Origin: Hypericum androsaemum
Taxonomy: Eukaryota; Streptophyta; Magnoliopsida; Malpighiales; Hypericaceae
NCBI GenBank assembly: GCA_963995505.1
Contig: OZ023182.1
Coordinates: 2,247,001 to 2,311,000 of the forward strand
Length of the DNA stretch: 64,000 nucleotides
Direction: 5' to 3'
The translations under genes were made by a program, and so were the position numbers. Positions 1-11,948 of this stretch are shown here, piece by piece; the stretch's first letter is position 1, and each line of letters begins with the position of its first letter. The notes beneath the pieces are model-generated. The model did not search any database. It was not told the origin of the DNA and was given only the letters and a program-made list of their open reading frames with translations.

Positions 1-353
1 TTCTCAAATATGCTTGAATATGCTCCACGATATCGACTCTGAAATTCGAAGTATATATAATTTTAATTTTTTTTATTGATATTCTTGATATTTCATGATT
101 AATATTCACATATCCATTACGATTTATTTTAATTATATATAAAGAATTAAAATTTTATGTTTAAAAATTATCAAAAATATCTTGCATTTAATTCAAGGGT
201 CAGACTCTGTAGACCTTGCAGACCCTGAGGGCAAGAGTATGAGTCTAATAATGAAATTTGTCGAAGGTCTAAGATAGGGTATGAATCCAACTTTCCAAAC
301 TAAGGTATGTGTAGGGTCTTACCAATACCCTACTCTACACATTGCCATCACTA
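1..353. mobile_element. hAT-like MITE, right end, cut by the window edge
   Basis: The sequence from about 190 to 353 is made of GGGTCAGACTC / TAGGGTATG-type blocks and ends in a terminus whose reverse complement is TAGTGATGGCAATGTGTAG. This matches both ends of the complete element at 7174-7891 and the fragment at 43085-43259. The left end lies outside the window, so no target duplication can be checked. Family placement rests on the complete copy. Confidence 0.65.
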
Positions 354-1516
354 CTTGTAATTTATAATTTCAGACCACTAAAGAAACACTAGTTTTATAA
401 TAATCTACAGTGATTCTTGCCAGGAGAGTTACAACCTGTAATTCAAACTAAGGACAGATTTTTGGAGTTAATTCACCATCGCGAGATCTCGAGATTCTTT
501 GTCCGGACCATTGTAACACGTGGGTCGCAATAAGGGACATGATGACTTGACGTTATTCTCGCCTTCCTTCGACTTAGCACCGACAGTCTGTTCAGAGTTC
601 CAAACTCTATGATAACAACTCAACACAAGGGTCGCGCTCGTTATGTGACTACTCCGAATATAAACAAATGCACGGAAAAGCCGGCAGTTGTTGCCCAAGA
701 AATCACATGGAAAAGGGTAGCGGGTGGAAATTTCATACAAATTACAAAGTCAAATTGAGTGATATATGCAAACTACAGGTAATAGATTCGTGGCCCCATA
801 CGAACTTCGTGGTGTTGGTGTCGGTGACGCATGTTGTTGTTTTATTTAGACCCTTGGAATTAATGTAACGGATCTTCCTATTTCAATTCAGTCAGTGCGT
901 AATAAAATGCGCGACTTGTCTTTTTGGCTAAGTTAACTTTTAGGTTTTTTTGGAGGAATAATTTTTAGTTTTGGGCAAGCACAAAGATATATTATATTTT
1001 AAAAGTGGGTGTTTATTTAATTCGCATGTATACGGTGGTAGTTGTGTGTTTGCTTTGTTTGTCCACGACTTGTAATTGTATATGGCTATTAATATGTTTC
1101 ACACAAAAAGTAATATTGAACATGGACTTGTTTTAGTCGTATAGGACTCTTGAGCGTCACGACGGCAAGTTTCTTGGACGGAGTTTTTATAATAAAACAA
1201 TACAAGGATTATCATATGTTTGTTTGCAACAAGCTATATCTTCGAATTCGATTTCTAATTAAGATAGAACATCAGACCCATCACAAGACAAATTCCCCTG
1301 ATTCCTGCAGCAGGTCATGTTGCCTTTGTCCTTCCGCAAAAGTAAAAGATCAAAATTCGGCCTCTGCAGAATATAACGACCAACATCTCCCTTGGATAGA
1401 GATGAGAGCTGCAGTTTGGACCAAACATGAATTTAGGGTTTTAGAAAGTAGCACAAGCTATGGCAGGCGAGGTACAAGTCATCAATCTAGAGTCAGCTAT
1501 TAATTGCTCACTAAAT
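354..1516. other. Intergenic, no gene recognised
   Basis: Short open frames exist here (for example 1150-1503 plus), but none shows a recognisable domain, plausible start context or splice continuation. I see no RNA gene, long repeat or clear element. Confidence 0.5.
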
Positions 1517-1627
1517 GGTGCGATCATAGTAGCACCGATGCACCAGATCCCATCAGAACTTCGAAGTTAAATGTACTTGGGCGAGAGTAGCATGAGTGAC
1601 CTCGTGAGAATTACTCGTGTTGACCCC
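1517..1627 (+). pseudogene. 5S rRNA pseudogene
   Basis: The stretch follows plant 5S rRNA from GGTGCGATCATAGTAGCACC through ATGCACCAGATCCCATCAGA and AGTTAAATGTACTTGGGCGA to a TCGTGTTGACCCC end. It is about 111 bases against the usual 119-120. The internal promoter region is damaged: the GATGGG-containing piece is deleted (GTAGCATGAGTGACC where GTAGTACTAGGATGGGTGACC is normal) and A-box positions are changed. It resembles full-length 5S more than the Cassandra-borne copies elsewhere in the window do. It is probably not transcribed by Pol III. Confidence 0.85.
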
Positions 1628-2096
1628 TCTCTTTACTTTTCAAAATAAATTGCTCACCAAAGAAAACCCACATCAACAGTTCCCTTCAAGGACGATCAGA
1701 TCACTAAACAAATATAATTGAGCTATCCCAATTGACCAAATTACTGAGGAACTAATCTCCAGATTCTAAAATAATCAACTGGGCCCCCTCACAGCAAGAA
1801 CCCACAAAAACAGAGAGATAAAAAGGTGAAAGCGGGTTAGAAGGGGATAAGAGGTACTAGCAATACCAAATTAATTGCTTGAACATTACTAGGGCGAGGA
1901 ACTGATTCTACAACATTATTACAAATGACTGTAGTACTTAAATTGCAGCCAAAAGGTTAGCTGACAAAACAAATAAGTGCATAAATATGCAAGCAGGCGA
2001 CGAAATCTCGTACCAGTACAGGAGCTTGTGCAGGGTTTTCCAGTCCTAACACCATATGCTGTTGACCTTCGACCACGGGATGAAGGTTGTTGGACT
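1628..2096. other. 3' flank and probable 3'UTR of the NINJA gene
   Basis: This segment lies downstream of the minus-strand NINJA stop codon. It contains no conserved coding sequence. Most of it is probably 3'UTR, but I could not fix a poly(A) site. Confidence 0.4.
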
Positions 2097-3759
2097 TCAG
2101 CTCTGAGCAGAGGCAGCAGGATTAGAGTTCGGAAATGGTGATACACCTATGTTGGAGTTCTCTTCACTTGCGTGCCGGACAAACTCGTCGGGAGACATGT
2201 GAGAACCATGGCAAGCACAGACAATTTTAATTTGGTTGGCGCTGTATCTGTAAGTAACGCCCGAGATTGTTTTGCCGTTTGGTCCAGGGGCAGTGGTCGA
2301 AACCCAAGGGAGATTCGGACAGGAACCACAACCTCCGAATTTCACATCTGCAGCAATACCTGGCTTTATGGCAGAAAAATCAACCGACAAGCCCTCGGCT
2401 GTTGAACGCTCTGATGAGTCATTTGGCCTGAGGTTCATGCTTGCTCGTCTCGAATCATCCTCTGTATGAGAAGAAGAGCCCTCTTCCTTGTTTGACTGCC
2501 TATCATCCCCTCTGCTCCGTTCCAATGTCCTGAGATCATATAGACCATTCTCCGACATATTTCGTGGAATTTGTTGCGTGGGTACTACATGCAGCGAGAA
2601 ATATAAAAGAATCAATACTAGACATTAAAGAGCTAAAATAATAGCATAAATTAATAGCAAACTGAAAATGGGATTAACCTGCAACATGATAGTTAAATAA
2701 TAGACATGAAAGAGTACCTTGAGAAACTTTCATACCATCATTTAAGTTGTCCAACCCTGGCGGATTACTACCAGCATACAGCTGGTGGATCTGTGGAGAA
2801 TGAGAACCCATCACCCAGGAAGTATTCTTATCCAGCATCGGAAGATGGACATGCGAATAGCCAAATGTTACAGGTGAACTTCCCGCATTGATAGAGTGGA
2901 CACCTTTTTGGCGCTCGCCATTTGAAGGAGGCATCACCTGCATCATATTAAATGTGGGGTGTCCGGAGTTGCCATGTGCACCAACAGGGTTAGACTCCTT
3001 CATAGATACTGAGAAAGGCACATTCAGGATATTTGCTGGTTGGACAGAGAACGGAACACCGTAGTTTGAGTTCATATGCTTAGATTCAGCTCCTGATGGA
3101 CCATCACGCCTATTTTGGTTTTGCAAATCCACAACACTGGTATCAGGATACAGATGAATCTCCTTACGAATGTTAGAAGGACCTCTGAATCCAATCGACT
3201 GTTTGGAGCTATCACCACGATGTGAAGCGTGAGCAGAACATTCAACTTCAGACTCCGCCACATCTTCATTATCGGCAGTGGAACCCTCCTCGGTAGTTAT
3301 TGAAATATACGAGGCTTTTTTCTCAGGAAACTCATTTGCTTTAGTGTCTTGCTCATGCTTCTTTGCATTAGTAATGTCTTCAAAAAACATCTTGCGCTTA
3401 TTATCAGCATCTGATCTTCTTTCTCCATCAATTTCAGCAGACCTATTGCTGCTCGAATCCCACAGAACCCTATGGTTGAGGTGCATAGAAGCATTCACAT
3501 CAACATCAGGTGATGTCAGGGGATTGAAAAAGTTCTCTTGTGTCTTCCCAATATCAGTTCTATGAGATCCTGAACTTGAATCCTCCTTCTGGGTACTTAC
3601 CTGGAAGAAACTTTTGATATCATTTTCGACCTTGTTGCCCTTATCGGCATCATCTTGCCGGGTATCTGAGGAGCTTCCACTTTTACCTTTGAACTTCCCC
3701 GTCGAACCACCACAGCCAAGACCCAAGCTGAGCTGAAGCCCATTCTCATCTTCATCCAT
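2097..3759 (-). CDS. NINJA: NINJA-family jasmonate-signalling co-repressor adaptor
   Basis: NINJA proteins bridge JAZ repressors to the TOPLESS co-repressor and so hold jasmonate responses off in the nucleus. Two coding exons are visible: 3759-2718 (donor CAAG|GTACTC) and 2584-2097 (acceptor TGTAG|TACCC). They join in frame to give 509 residues. The N terminus MDEDENGLQLSLGLGCGG carries an LxLxL EAR motif at residues 8-12, the TOPLESS-binding element of the family. The middle is long, polar and low in complexity. The C terminus holds the conserved JAZ-interacting block, with NGKTISGVTYRYS, IKIVCACHGSHMSPDEF and VRHA, followed by a NPAASAQS tail. The closely related AFP/ABI5-binding proteins share this architecture, but the MDEDENGL start and the C-terminal tail favour NINJA itself. 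The gene looks intact. Confidence 0.93.
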
Positions 3760-4700
3760 ATTCTCGTATAAAGAAAGTTAACCTGGACATCACGTTCTGA
3801 ATTAAAGCCACAGGCTCAGAAACTCGAGTAAAAGAAGGTCTACCCGGCAAGAACAACCATGAAACAAATCCATTAAACCGACCTATACCAAGCTCTCGTT
3901 TATGAATAACACACGGCCAACTGTGAATAGTTTCATGACCATAATCATCCACGCAACAACCACAAGTGCAACCCACTAAGGGGATGAGAGAAAACTTGAA
4001 AATGAAACTTATGTACAATTCATGTAAGCTAAAAAGGCAAGCAAGCTCGAATAAAAGTCACAGGCTCAGCAAAAGAAGCTCTTATCCAGCAAGAACAGCC
4101 GTGAAATGAATCTGTTAAACCGACCTATATGAAGCCCTTGTTTCTGAATGAAACACGGGCAAATGCGAATAATTCTATGTATGACCGTAGTCGTCATCCA
4201 AGCCAATGAACAAACTAAACCAGAAAACCAAACCCGCCATAGAATATCTACACTTAGATAACCCAAAACAGTGGACCTAATTCATAGGTGAAGAATGCCC
4301 TTTTCTACAGGATCAGTGTTGAGGAAGTAAGAGACAAGGCAAATACAACCTAACCTTAAAAAAATTGAAAAAAAATAAAACGAAAAGAAATCCCTAACCA
4401 TAACCAACTGTTCTTCATAAAAGAAATCAAATTCAGCAATAAACTGAGAAACCCAGATCTATATTCATCATCTGCTGGCATATTAAACAAGAAAGGCGTG
4501 AACTTAAACAAATTAAAGGCATAATTATAATCAGATAAACCCAAAGTAAGGAACTTTTCAATGACAAAGACAGAGAAACCCCACAAGCGAAATAGAAAGA
4601 AAGTAGTACCTTAATCAATGAAAAGATGATCAGAGCAGAAGAAGATGAGGGTGGATCCGTTTGGTGGTGGGTATCGCAGAAGAGGGGAGGCTGGGCTTTG
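3760..4700 (-). other. NINJA 5'UTR with probable leader intron
   Basis: Upstream of the start codon there is an AAG|GTACTAC donor on the minus strand (exon end 4610) and acceptor-like sites just before the ATG (about 3763 or 3782). This suggests a leader exon near 4610-4700 spliced over about 0.8 kb. Within the intron two related blocks of about 220-250 bp (roughly 3790-4020 and 4030-4260) share AAGAAC and TTAAACCGACCTATA segments, so the intron seems to have grown by a tandem duplication. Confidence 0.5.
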
Positions 4701-4860
4701 GAGACGTCCTCTTCTTTATTCTATTTTTCACTTTTTAATTATTTATAATTTTCTGTTTTTTTTTTAGGATAATTATTACCAGTCCTTTGGTATTTTGGCA
4801 TATTCACTTTTCATTCTTTCGTGTTCGAAAATCGATTAAAAACAGTCGTAGTTTAGAGAA

Positions 4861-5870
4861 ATTATACTCTGAGGCCCCCCTCGCTGACGTCAGTAACGTT
4901 TTTTGGGTTTTTTCAAGGGAATTACAAAAATACCCTTAACATCAATGTTCATCGACACCATGTTCATCGCTTCTCCTTCGCAAAAAGAAACCAAAAAATT
5001 CTTTTAATCCATTGAACAGGGAAAAAACCTCGGCTCAAGATGGCGCTCACCGGCGGCGGTGACCATTTTACCATCTCCTTGTCGTTCTCTTCTTCCTCTT
5101 CTGTACCCGATCCCCAATTCACAAAACCATGAAAACCCTAACCCTAAATTGACCCCGAACATCGATGACTATGTGGTGCTCCTTCTCAGCTCGGAGATTC
5201 GAATCCTCGGTTGGGACGATGGACGATTTGGAAGAGGTGGAGATTGGGACCTCGATGGCGTCGTTCGGGAGGTTCGCCGGCGTCAACCTTCTCTCTCAAG
5301 GCTTTCCGATTAACCTCGTTACTCGATTCTTCCAGTTATCACTAAGAGCTTGGCGGCGATGAGGAGGCCCGGTGTGTAAACTATGAGGAGGGTTTGTCAA
5401 GAAGGAGCTTGAAAGGCGGGAGCCGCTTGTTATTGAGAGAGTCCAGGTCCTGGCTTCATCACGAGGAGGTCATGGACCAGGAGGAGCTATAGATTGTAGT
5501 TCTTCCGATGGTGATCTTCCATTTTTTTTTAAAAATTTAGCTAATTAACAGTGACTCGTAATTTGTTCTTGGGCTGGTTGCCTGTTGATGATTTGGAGAG
5601 GTCCTTCAATTCTCTGGTTCATTTTGTTTGAACTTAAATTTGCTTAGTTCACAAGATGTGTGCATTGAAGTTTTATTGCGATTGTGTTCTTCTGTCTATG
5701 TTGTATGTTTATTGATTTGGGGATTCAATTGTTGTAGATTTCTGGGTTTGTTTCTCGATGTTCATAATGATTTGGGGATTCAATTTTTCTCGAGGATATT
5801 TTTGTCATTTTCATGATGAAAAATTAAAAAAAAAACCTGCCGATGTCAGCGAGAAATTTCAGAGTATAAT
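4861..5870. mobile_element. ~1-kb TIR element, possibly carrying captured gene sequence
   Basis: The left end ATTATACTCTGAGG...CTCGCTGACGTCAG and the reverse complement of the right end ATTATACTCTGAAA...CTCGCTGACATCGG form an imperfect terminal inverted repeat. The interior is more GC-rich and gene-like than its surroundings. It has an ATG at 5040 in good context opening MALTGGGDHF, and an open frame at about 5059-5313. No transposase is visible, so it is non-autonomous. I could not find a clean target duplication, so the superfamily is uncertain; a Pack-MULE is one possibility. Confidence 0.55.
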
Positions 5871-6164
5871 TTTTTTAAATTATGAAAAAATTTTAATCTA
5901 TTTTCAAACACTAGAAAGATGAGAGACGAATATGCCTATCCATATTTTTTTTATCTTCTCTCCTCCTCTTTCCCGGTTGTTGATAGTACCGGCATGTGTT
6001 TATCGTTGGGATGGTGCTGGTGGACCCCACCAGTACATTTCATTTATTTTAAACTGAATTCGATTTCTTTGAAAACATAAAAGTCGGTGCAATTGCTTGC
6101 GTTCAGATATCAATTTTTTGTGGGTGGTATTCAGATATCAATTCGATACATTATAGTCCACGTT

Positions 6165-6640
6165 GACAAAAATAGTTAAATTTCACTTTGCTATCTCGTA
6201 GTTTCACATTTTGACACATCATTATCTTGTAGTTTTAAATTCTCTTACTAAGGGTTCAAGTACCTGCAGTTTTACCTGTCTGACAATCAAGTGAAACCCA
6301 TTAATGTTAGTTACTTGAGTTATCTCGTGTGTCATGCCACATCATTAATTTTATCTGTATGTCATCCCACATTACTAATTTTGTTCGACTGCCATAACGT
6401 TAGTCCCGATGTGGACATCATCGATCTCCTATTGGTTAAAATTTGAATCTAAATGTTACCAAATTTGTCCATCTTTTTTTTAAAATTAGTGAAATAAAAT
6501 AAAATAAGTGATGAAGCATCACACAAGGATAAAAGTAGTGATGTGCCACGAAATGCGAAATATTTGAAGTGACTTGGGTGGCACACTTGTCAATCAGGTA
6601 AAACCAAAACTACTTTATAATTAAAATCGCAGGGTAGTTG
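6165..6640. repeat. Inverted-repeat region, MITE-like
   Basis: GCAGTTTTACCTGTCTGACA near 6269 recurs inverted near 6590 as TTGTCAATCAGGTAAAACC. The interior is AT-rich with repeated CATGCCACAT / GTCATCCCACAT words. The ends are not sharp and no target duplication was found. Confidence 0.35.
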
Positions 6641-7173
6641 TACCCACAAAATGCAAAACCACATGGTGTTGAAGGGTGTCGGAGTAGATTTGAACTAACA
6701 AAAATAACACCGTGGTTTTGTCTTCCTGGTTTTTTTATTGACAAGGCTTTATTTTTTCTTTGGGAATAAATGGTGGTAAATATTGTGAAGAAGCTTGAGT
6801 ATCTCATAACGAAGGGCTTGTATATCTTACAATACGAAGTTGAACTTTCAAATTCACACAAAAAAAGTTGAATTTGAATTTCACACACAAAAAAAAACTT
6901 GAACTTGAATTCTTTGGCCCAAGTAGAATAAGTCATTAATTTATATTTGTTTTAAAAGAGTTGTTATAGCTTAACCAATAAATTATGATTTCGAGCCATT
7001 AAGAATGTATAGTTGTTATTGGGCATTTAGCCTAACGACGCATACAAATTTAAGGAGATTCAAGATTCAAATCTTGGTATGTAAAATCATGATGTAACAA
7101 TATATCTTTAAAAAAATGTATAGTTAAATACTTATGATAAGAAGTTTGAATCTCAACTAATTAACCCACTGGG

Positions 7174-7891
7174 TATGGATGGCAATGGGTAGGGTATGGT
7201 AGAGTATTGGTAGGACCCTACTTATACTCTAGTTTTTTCAGTTGGACCCATACCCTACTCTCGACCCTACAAATTTTTTATTGTTAGATTCATACCCTAC
7301 CCTCCTAGAGACCCAGGGTCTGCAGAGTCTGTAGGGTCTGACCCTTTGACGTTCTGCATTTTGATAATTTTTAATTAAAAGTTAATTTTTATTTAAAATT
7401 TAAATAAATTCTACACATCTACTACGTTACACATCAACATTCAATAGAAAATTGATGGAATATTAAATTTTGCAATTTTAATTTTAATATTACAAGATTT
7501 TTTTTTCGAGTTTAGAATACATAAATAATTCAACAAAAGAAATATATAAAATGTCGGCTTCTAGGGATTCATCATTCACGACATCTTCTAAGGTAGTTGT
7601 GTAATAACATAATATATGTTAAAGTTAACCATAAAGTATATTATCAATACGGTCTAATTAGGGTCTAACTATGGTCTAATTAGGATAGAGTCTAAAATAT
7701 GGTAAAAATGTAAGGATAGGGTCCGACCCACAGGGTCTAGCTATGGATTCATAGCTTACCCTAGACCCTACCTCTAAACATGGACCCATACCCATACACT
7801 ATCCTAGACCCAGTCAAAGTCAACATACCCTAGACCCGTAAGATAAGAGTAGGGTCCGACCCTCAGCGTATGGGTATTTTTCCCATCCCTA
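7174..7891. mobile_element. hAT-type MITE with 8-bp target duplication
   Basis: The left terminus TATGGATGGCAATGGGTAGG and the reverse complement of the right terminus TAGGGATGGGAAAAATACCC are inverted repeats. They are flanked by an 8-bp direct repeat, CCACTGGG at 7166-7173 and CCACTGAG at 7892-7899 (one mismatch). Length is 718 bp. Sub-terminal TAGGGT/ACCCTA words occur on both arms. An 8-bp duplication with TA-GGATGG ends is typical of hAT elements. No transposase is present. Confidence 0.82.
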
Positions 7892-8226
7892 CCACTGAGC
7901 CAGTATTTGGATACAAGTCTTTTCAACATAAAAAAACTTATTACCCTCAATGAAAGATTCATTAAATCTCATTAAATCCTTTGTAGGTAGGAGCTAATAC
8001 TCCGTGAAAACTCAAAGCAAAATTCTTAAATAACTAATAACCGACGAGAACTTATCAAAAAAAAAAACCGACGAGAATGCACTTGTTTGCATGGGCTTGC
8101 TGCAACTCCATATTATATTCACGCCAGAATTTAAATAGACAACTAAAGAATAACGAGACAGAATCTGATATAAAAAAGACAAACCGAAATTCTAAATAAA
8201 AGTTAGAAATCCGAAGAAACGGAGAA

Positions 8227-8835
8227 TTAACTTTTCAGAGTCATGACACAACTAAGCATATCATCATCAACATGCCTGAACATCCAAACTCGAACACAAT
8301 CTTCATCGGCCTTCAACCCCTTATGGTCCCTGAGGAAGCTCTTCCACCCGGCACTTTTCAACACATAAAACTTCTCGCACCAAAGCTTCAGCGTCAGCTT
8401 GTAGGCCTTCCCGTTAGGGCCATAGAGAGTGACGTCGACACCTTCCCCCTCCAACAAATTGAGCTCGTCCCGTCTCAGCAGCGGCCGCACGTGACTCTCG
8501 TAGCGCTTCTTGCTGATCAGAAACCTGCTGTGTGTCTCGCTCAAGTCGGTCTGCTTCAGAAGCTTCTCGAAAGGCTCCGAACGTTCCGGACCGATGATGT
8601 TGCTTAGGGAAGAAGCAACTGACGGGAGGATTGGCAATGTTGCTCGCTGGGGATGCTCTGGAGCTGTTGAATTGGGGACGACGTCGTTTCCGCCATTGGA
8701 GTTAGCCATTGTCAGCTCCTCTAGTCGGGCACGTTTTCGGATGCGGTATTCCGTAAGCTTGATCGAACACAAGCAGAGGCATGCTTCGGCGCGCTCCCGG
8801 AGTTCCTGCGGGTAACTATTACCATCCTCCTCCAT
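8227..8835 (-). CDS. B3 domain-containing protein, intact copy of a local tandem family
   Basis: A single 202-residue open frame starts at an ATG in good context (CTACCATGGAGG). The C-terminal half, about residues 100-195, fits the short plant B3 family often listed as At2g33720/At1g78640-like. LTLKLWCEKFYVLKSAGWK is followed by FLRDHKGLKADEDCVRVWMF, the strand-helix pattern of a B3 fold, with the conserved GW and the W-F/R end. B3 domains of this kind are thought to bind DNA in the nucleus; no target is known to me. The N terminus has a basic stretch (RIRKRARLEE) and one copy of the NGGNDVVP peptide that is amplified in the sister copies at 14.6-15.3 and 18.2-18.7 kb. It is the only member of the array without a disabling change. 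Confidence 0.72.
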   Translation of the reverse strand: MEEDGNSYPQELRERAEACLCLCSIKLTEYRIRKRARLEELTMANSNGGNDVVPNSTAPEHPQRATLPILPSVASSLSNIIGPERSEPFEKLLKQTDLSETHSRFLISKKRYESHVRPLLRRDELNLLEGEGVDVTLYGPNGKAYKLTLKLWCEKFYVLKSAGWKSFLRDHKGLKADEDCVRVWMFRHVDDDMLSCVMTLKS

Positions 8836-10564
8836 GGTAGACCCGAAATACGCTTCGTGCTATTAGACCAAATATAATAGGTTATTCGTAACAGATTTTT
8901 TTAAATGTTAATTAAGTGCAAAGTATGGGAAAATAACTACTAAATGAATAAATTGTAAAAATTACAAAGATTTATAACAAAGAACGAATGTATGATAAAT
9001 GTAATTTCTATTAAAAACTAAAAACAAAAAAGAAGGTACTAGATAAACACACTGCATGAAGTTGGTTCTTTATTCCTTACAACCATCCATACATGCTAAT
9101 CGGTAGTACTGGCTACTCGGTCAATTCGTGGTCACCCCTACCGGTACATGTTTAACAAAAAACTTAATTTTTTTTATAAGTAGTTCTTAATTTATTGTCA
9201 CAATTAAATTTGAACTGCTTGATTCTAAATAGCAGAAAATCGAATATCTTCTCAATATTTTCTTATTCCCTTGTTTTCAAATATGGAATTCTTCAAGTAT
9301 ATAATATTTACATGAAAAATTGGAGTCTACTAAATCTAAGATTTTCTTTGAAATAAATATCTAGGATTTGAGTCCCGATACTATGTACCCTTGTAAGATG
9401 TACCGTCATATTAGTTAACTCTTTTTCTTTAATATTCAAGACTAGAATTGTTCTTTATTCTTTACCCCTAACCGGTAGTACTAGCTACTCTGTTAATCTT
9501 GTTTTGTGGTTTATGAACCAAAGATTTAAGTTAGATTTGCAAGAACACTAACCATCCATAACGAAAAGAAGCAAGAGAAGAAAATTTACCTATTCTAAAA
9601 AAAGAGAAGAAAATTTACCAAGTTCTTGGAAGACCTTCTATGGAGCCGACCTTTTTTTTCTTTGGAATGTGTAGAACTGTCTTAATAGGAAAAAGCTTTA
9701 GTTTATAGGTTTTTATATCGGAAGTTGGTTATTACCTAGTTACGTGTTTCGAGCTCATCAGGAGTCTTTCCCAGACAGATTTAAAAGAGATATTGAACAT
9801 GAAAAATTGATTATATTTCTAATCGATGGATATTTGGCTTAATATAAAAGTATAGTAAAAATTGACGAAGGTTAAAGATTTAATTCCGGACAGATGTCTC
9901 TAATCTCATATAAGACTACAGCTGCCAAGATTAAGTTAAAGCTTTAATTTATAGTTTTTTAATAAAAACGATTATATCCTTTTTACGTATTTGGAGTTTG
10001 CCAAGCATATTAAAAAGAAGTTGATTGGGAGTGAATCAGCTACCAACACCTCTAATTAGGATAATCATACGTATACTCTTTACTAGCATTTAATAGTCGA
10101 TTCGAATTCGAATATCCAAATAATATAAAGTTACAACTTTTTATACGTTTAACTACTTATTTGTACTTTAAAATATACTTTTTTAAGTTAAATTTTTTAC
10201 GCCATATGAACTATTTAATAATCAGCATAAATTAAGAGCGTTTCATCAAATACTATTTTTATATCATTTTTATTATGCAAATTGAGATTGTTAACAACTA
10301 CTGATATTTTTATAGCTCCCAAAACCGATCCAAATTTTATTTCCCAAATTTTAACTTTTGAGTGTCACAATTTAATCAAATTAATGGTTTTATCAAATAA
10401 TACTTTTTTAATCAACAACCAGAAACGAGAACCAGAACCAGAACCAATAACAGCTTAGTTCAGTTCAATCGGTATAACAAAGATGGCGTCCTAATGCAAC
10501 TAGAACTTCTCTCTCTTTTTTTGGGGTTAAATAGAAGGACAACATTTTTTTTATAAATTACTAA

Positions 10565-11260
10565 ATTTTTTTTTGGAAAGGTATATGATATTATTGATCA
10601 CCAAGTCAATTACAAATAGAATAAGTGGGACGATTGCACAGACAGCAATCGAACCGCACAAGTACACCAAAATCTGCAGTACACCATAGAAAGCAGCACA
10701 CAAAACAGGAGCTAAAACCTTCAAGTGGTAACAGGTTACACCATTGCTATAGCGGCTAAGTTTACATCTTGTAAGTTGAAGTCATTAGCAACCCCCGACC
10801 AGTACGCCCACTACAATACCCGCCTCGAAACGTCCAGCAGCAATTTATTAGCAAGGAAAGGCTTATTTGTCAAAGACCACACGATTCCTTGCCAACCAAA
10901 CACTCCAAATAACCGCAGCAAAAGCTGTATACCAAATTTGCTTGAGAGTCTTCTCATGAACCAAGCCAACCCAAGCCTCCGCGAAATGCAGCGTAGAATT
11001 GTTCACACACCAGCTTACACCCAACAACCTCGCAAGCCAATCCCAAACCTTCTTAACATGCAAGCATTGAAGGAAAAGATGATTCGAAGACTCCTCTTCC
11101 ACACCACACAAAGGGCATAAAGACACTGCATTACCAAGCAAATCAATTCGAAGCAGGTTGTCTCTAGTCTTAATACGACATGCAACGCCATCCAAAGGAA
11201 ACAACTGACCTTGTAGGGCACGAGTCTTGACCAACCATCATTTTCAAGTCTGATGAACAC
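10565..11260 (-). mobile_element. LINE 3' fragment (zf-RVT region)
   Basis: On the minus strand the sequence encodes the zinc-binding region that follows the reverse transcriptase of plant LINEs: CPLCGVEEESSNHLFLQC, then a VWDWLARLLG and AVIWSVWLARNRVVF tail. The 3' end on the minus strand is an A-tract at about 10566-10574, matching a LINE poly(A) tail. The RT core is absent, so this is a 5'-truncated copy. It sits between tandem units A and B. Confidence 0.75.
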
Positions 11261-11540
11261 AAGAGTTGGAAAATTTTTGCCACCATTTAAACTTCATATT
11301 TGACTTAATTTTGAATATTTGGTTCTCGTTCGTAGAGTATTAAGAACCCCAGAAAACAAAAATAACATCACTTGTCTCCTTTTCTTGGATTTTCTTGATT
11401 GATCGAACTTTATTTTTCCTTTGGGAATAACTGTTATTGACACAATTTTTTTTTTGAACGGGCATGACACAAAATTTATTGCATCAACAGCTACTTGGGT
11501 TTTAAATAGGTTAACTCACAAAAAAAAAAGATGATTCCTA

Positions 11541-11948
11541 TTAAAGTTGCAGAAGTTGAACTTGAAGTTGAACTTCTGGCTCCACCTCAGCATGAGTGAC
11601 ACCGACACCTTCCCCTTTCTCCAAATTATGCTTGCCCGGTCCCACCAGCTGCTGTACATGACCCTCGTAGCGGTCTTTGCTGGTCGAACACGCGCTGTCG
11701 GTCTCGCTCAAGTCGGTCTGGGTCAGCCTCTTCTCGGAAGACTCGGAAGGTTCCGGACCACTGATATTGCTTATGGAAGAAGCAACGTTGCGCTCTGTGT
11801 TGCAGCTACTTTCACTAGCGGCTGCTGTTGGTCCCTGAACGGCGTCGTTTCCACAATTTGAGCTGGCCATTGTCATCTCCTTCAGTTGGGTTCCTCGATC
11901 TTGATGGAAGGCGAAGCCTGCTTCTCCACAACAACCTGAAAAGAACAT
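11541..11948 (-). pseudogene. B3-family gene remnant, unit B
   Basis: The minus-strand frame contains TMASSNCGNDAVQGPTAAAS and GPEPSESSEKRLTQTDLSET, clear relatives of TMANSNGGNDVVPNS and GPERSEPFEKLLKQTDLSET in the intact gene at 8227-8835. It then reaches LEKGEGVGVT, matching LLEGEGVDVT at the entry to the B3 domain. After that it runs into an unrelated VQLQVQLLQL tail and a stop. The B3 core is deleted and the N terminus is degraded. I see no way for it to make a DNA-binding protein. Confidence 0.75.

Larger units (their letters stand above)
6640..10490 (-). repeat. Tandem segmental unit A of the B3-gene array
   Basis: This is the first of four diverged copies (A, B, C, D) of one segment. 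Shared landmarks, in order: a TTTGGGAATAA...AGAAGCTTGAGTATCT block, an ATTCATTAAATC...GAGAATGCAC block, a minus-strand B3-type gene, an AACGCATCCATAACGAAAAGG-like upstream block, a TATA-like ATATATA region, TTAATATAAAGCTAC, a CAGAGCGTTT block, and a terminal CAACAACCAGAAAC...AGTTCAGTTCAATC block. Unit A is the only unit with an intact gene. The hAT element at 7174-7891 is inserted in it. I see no other gene in the rest of the unit. Confidence 0.7.

Noticed and set aside
1150..1503. 117-residue open frame next to the 5S pseudogene
   Set aside because: No domain, poor start context, and composition like the surrounding intergenic DNA.
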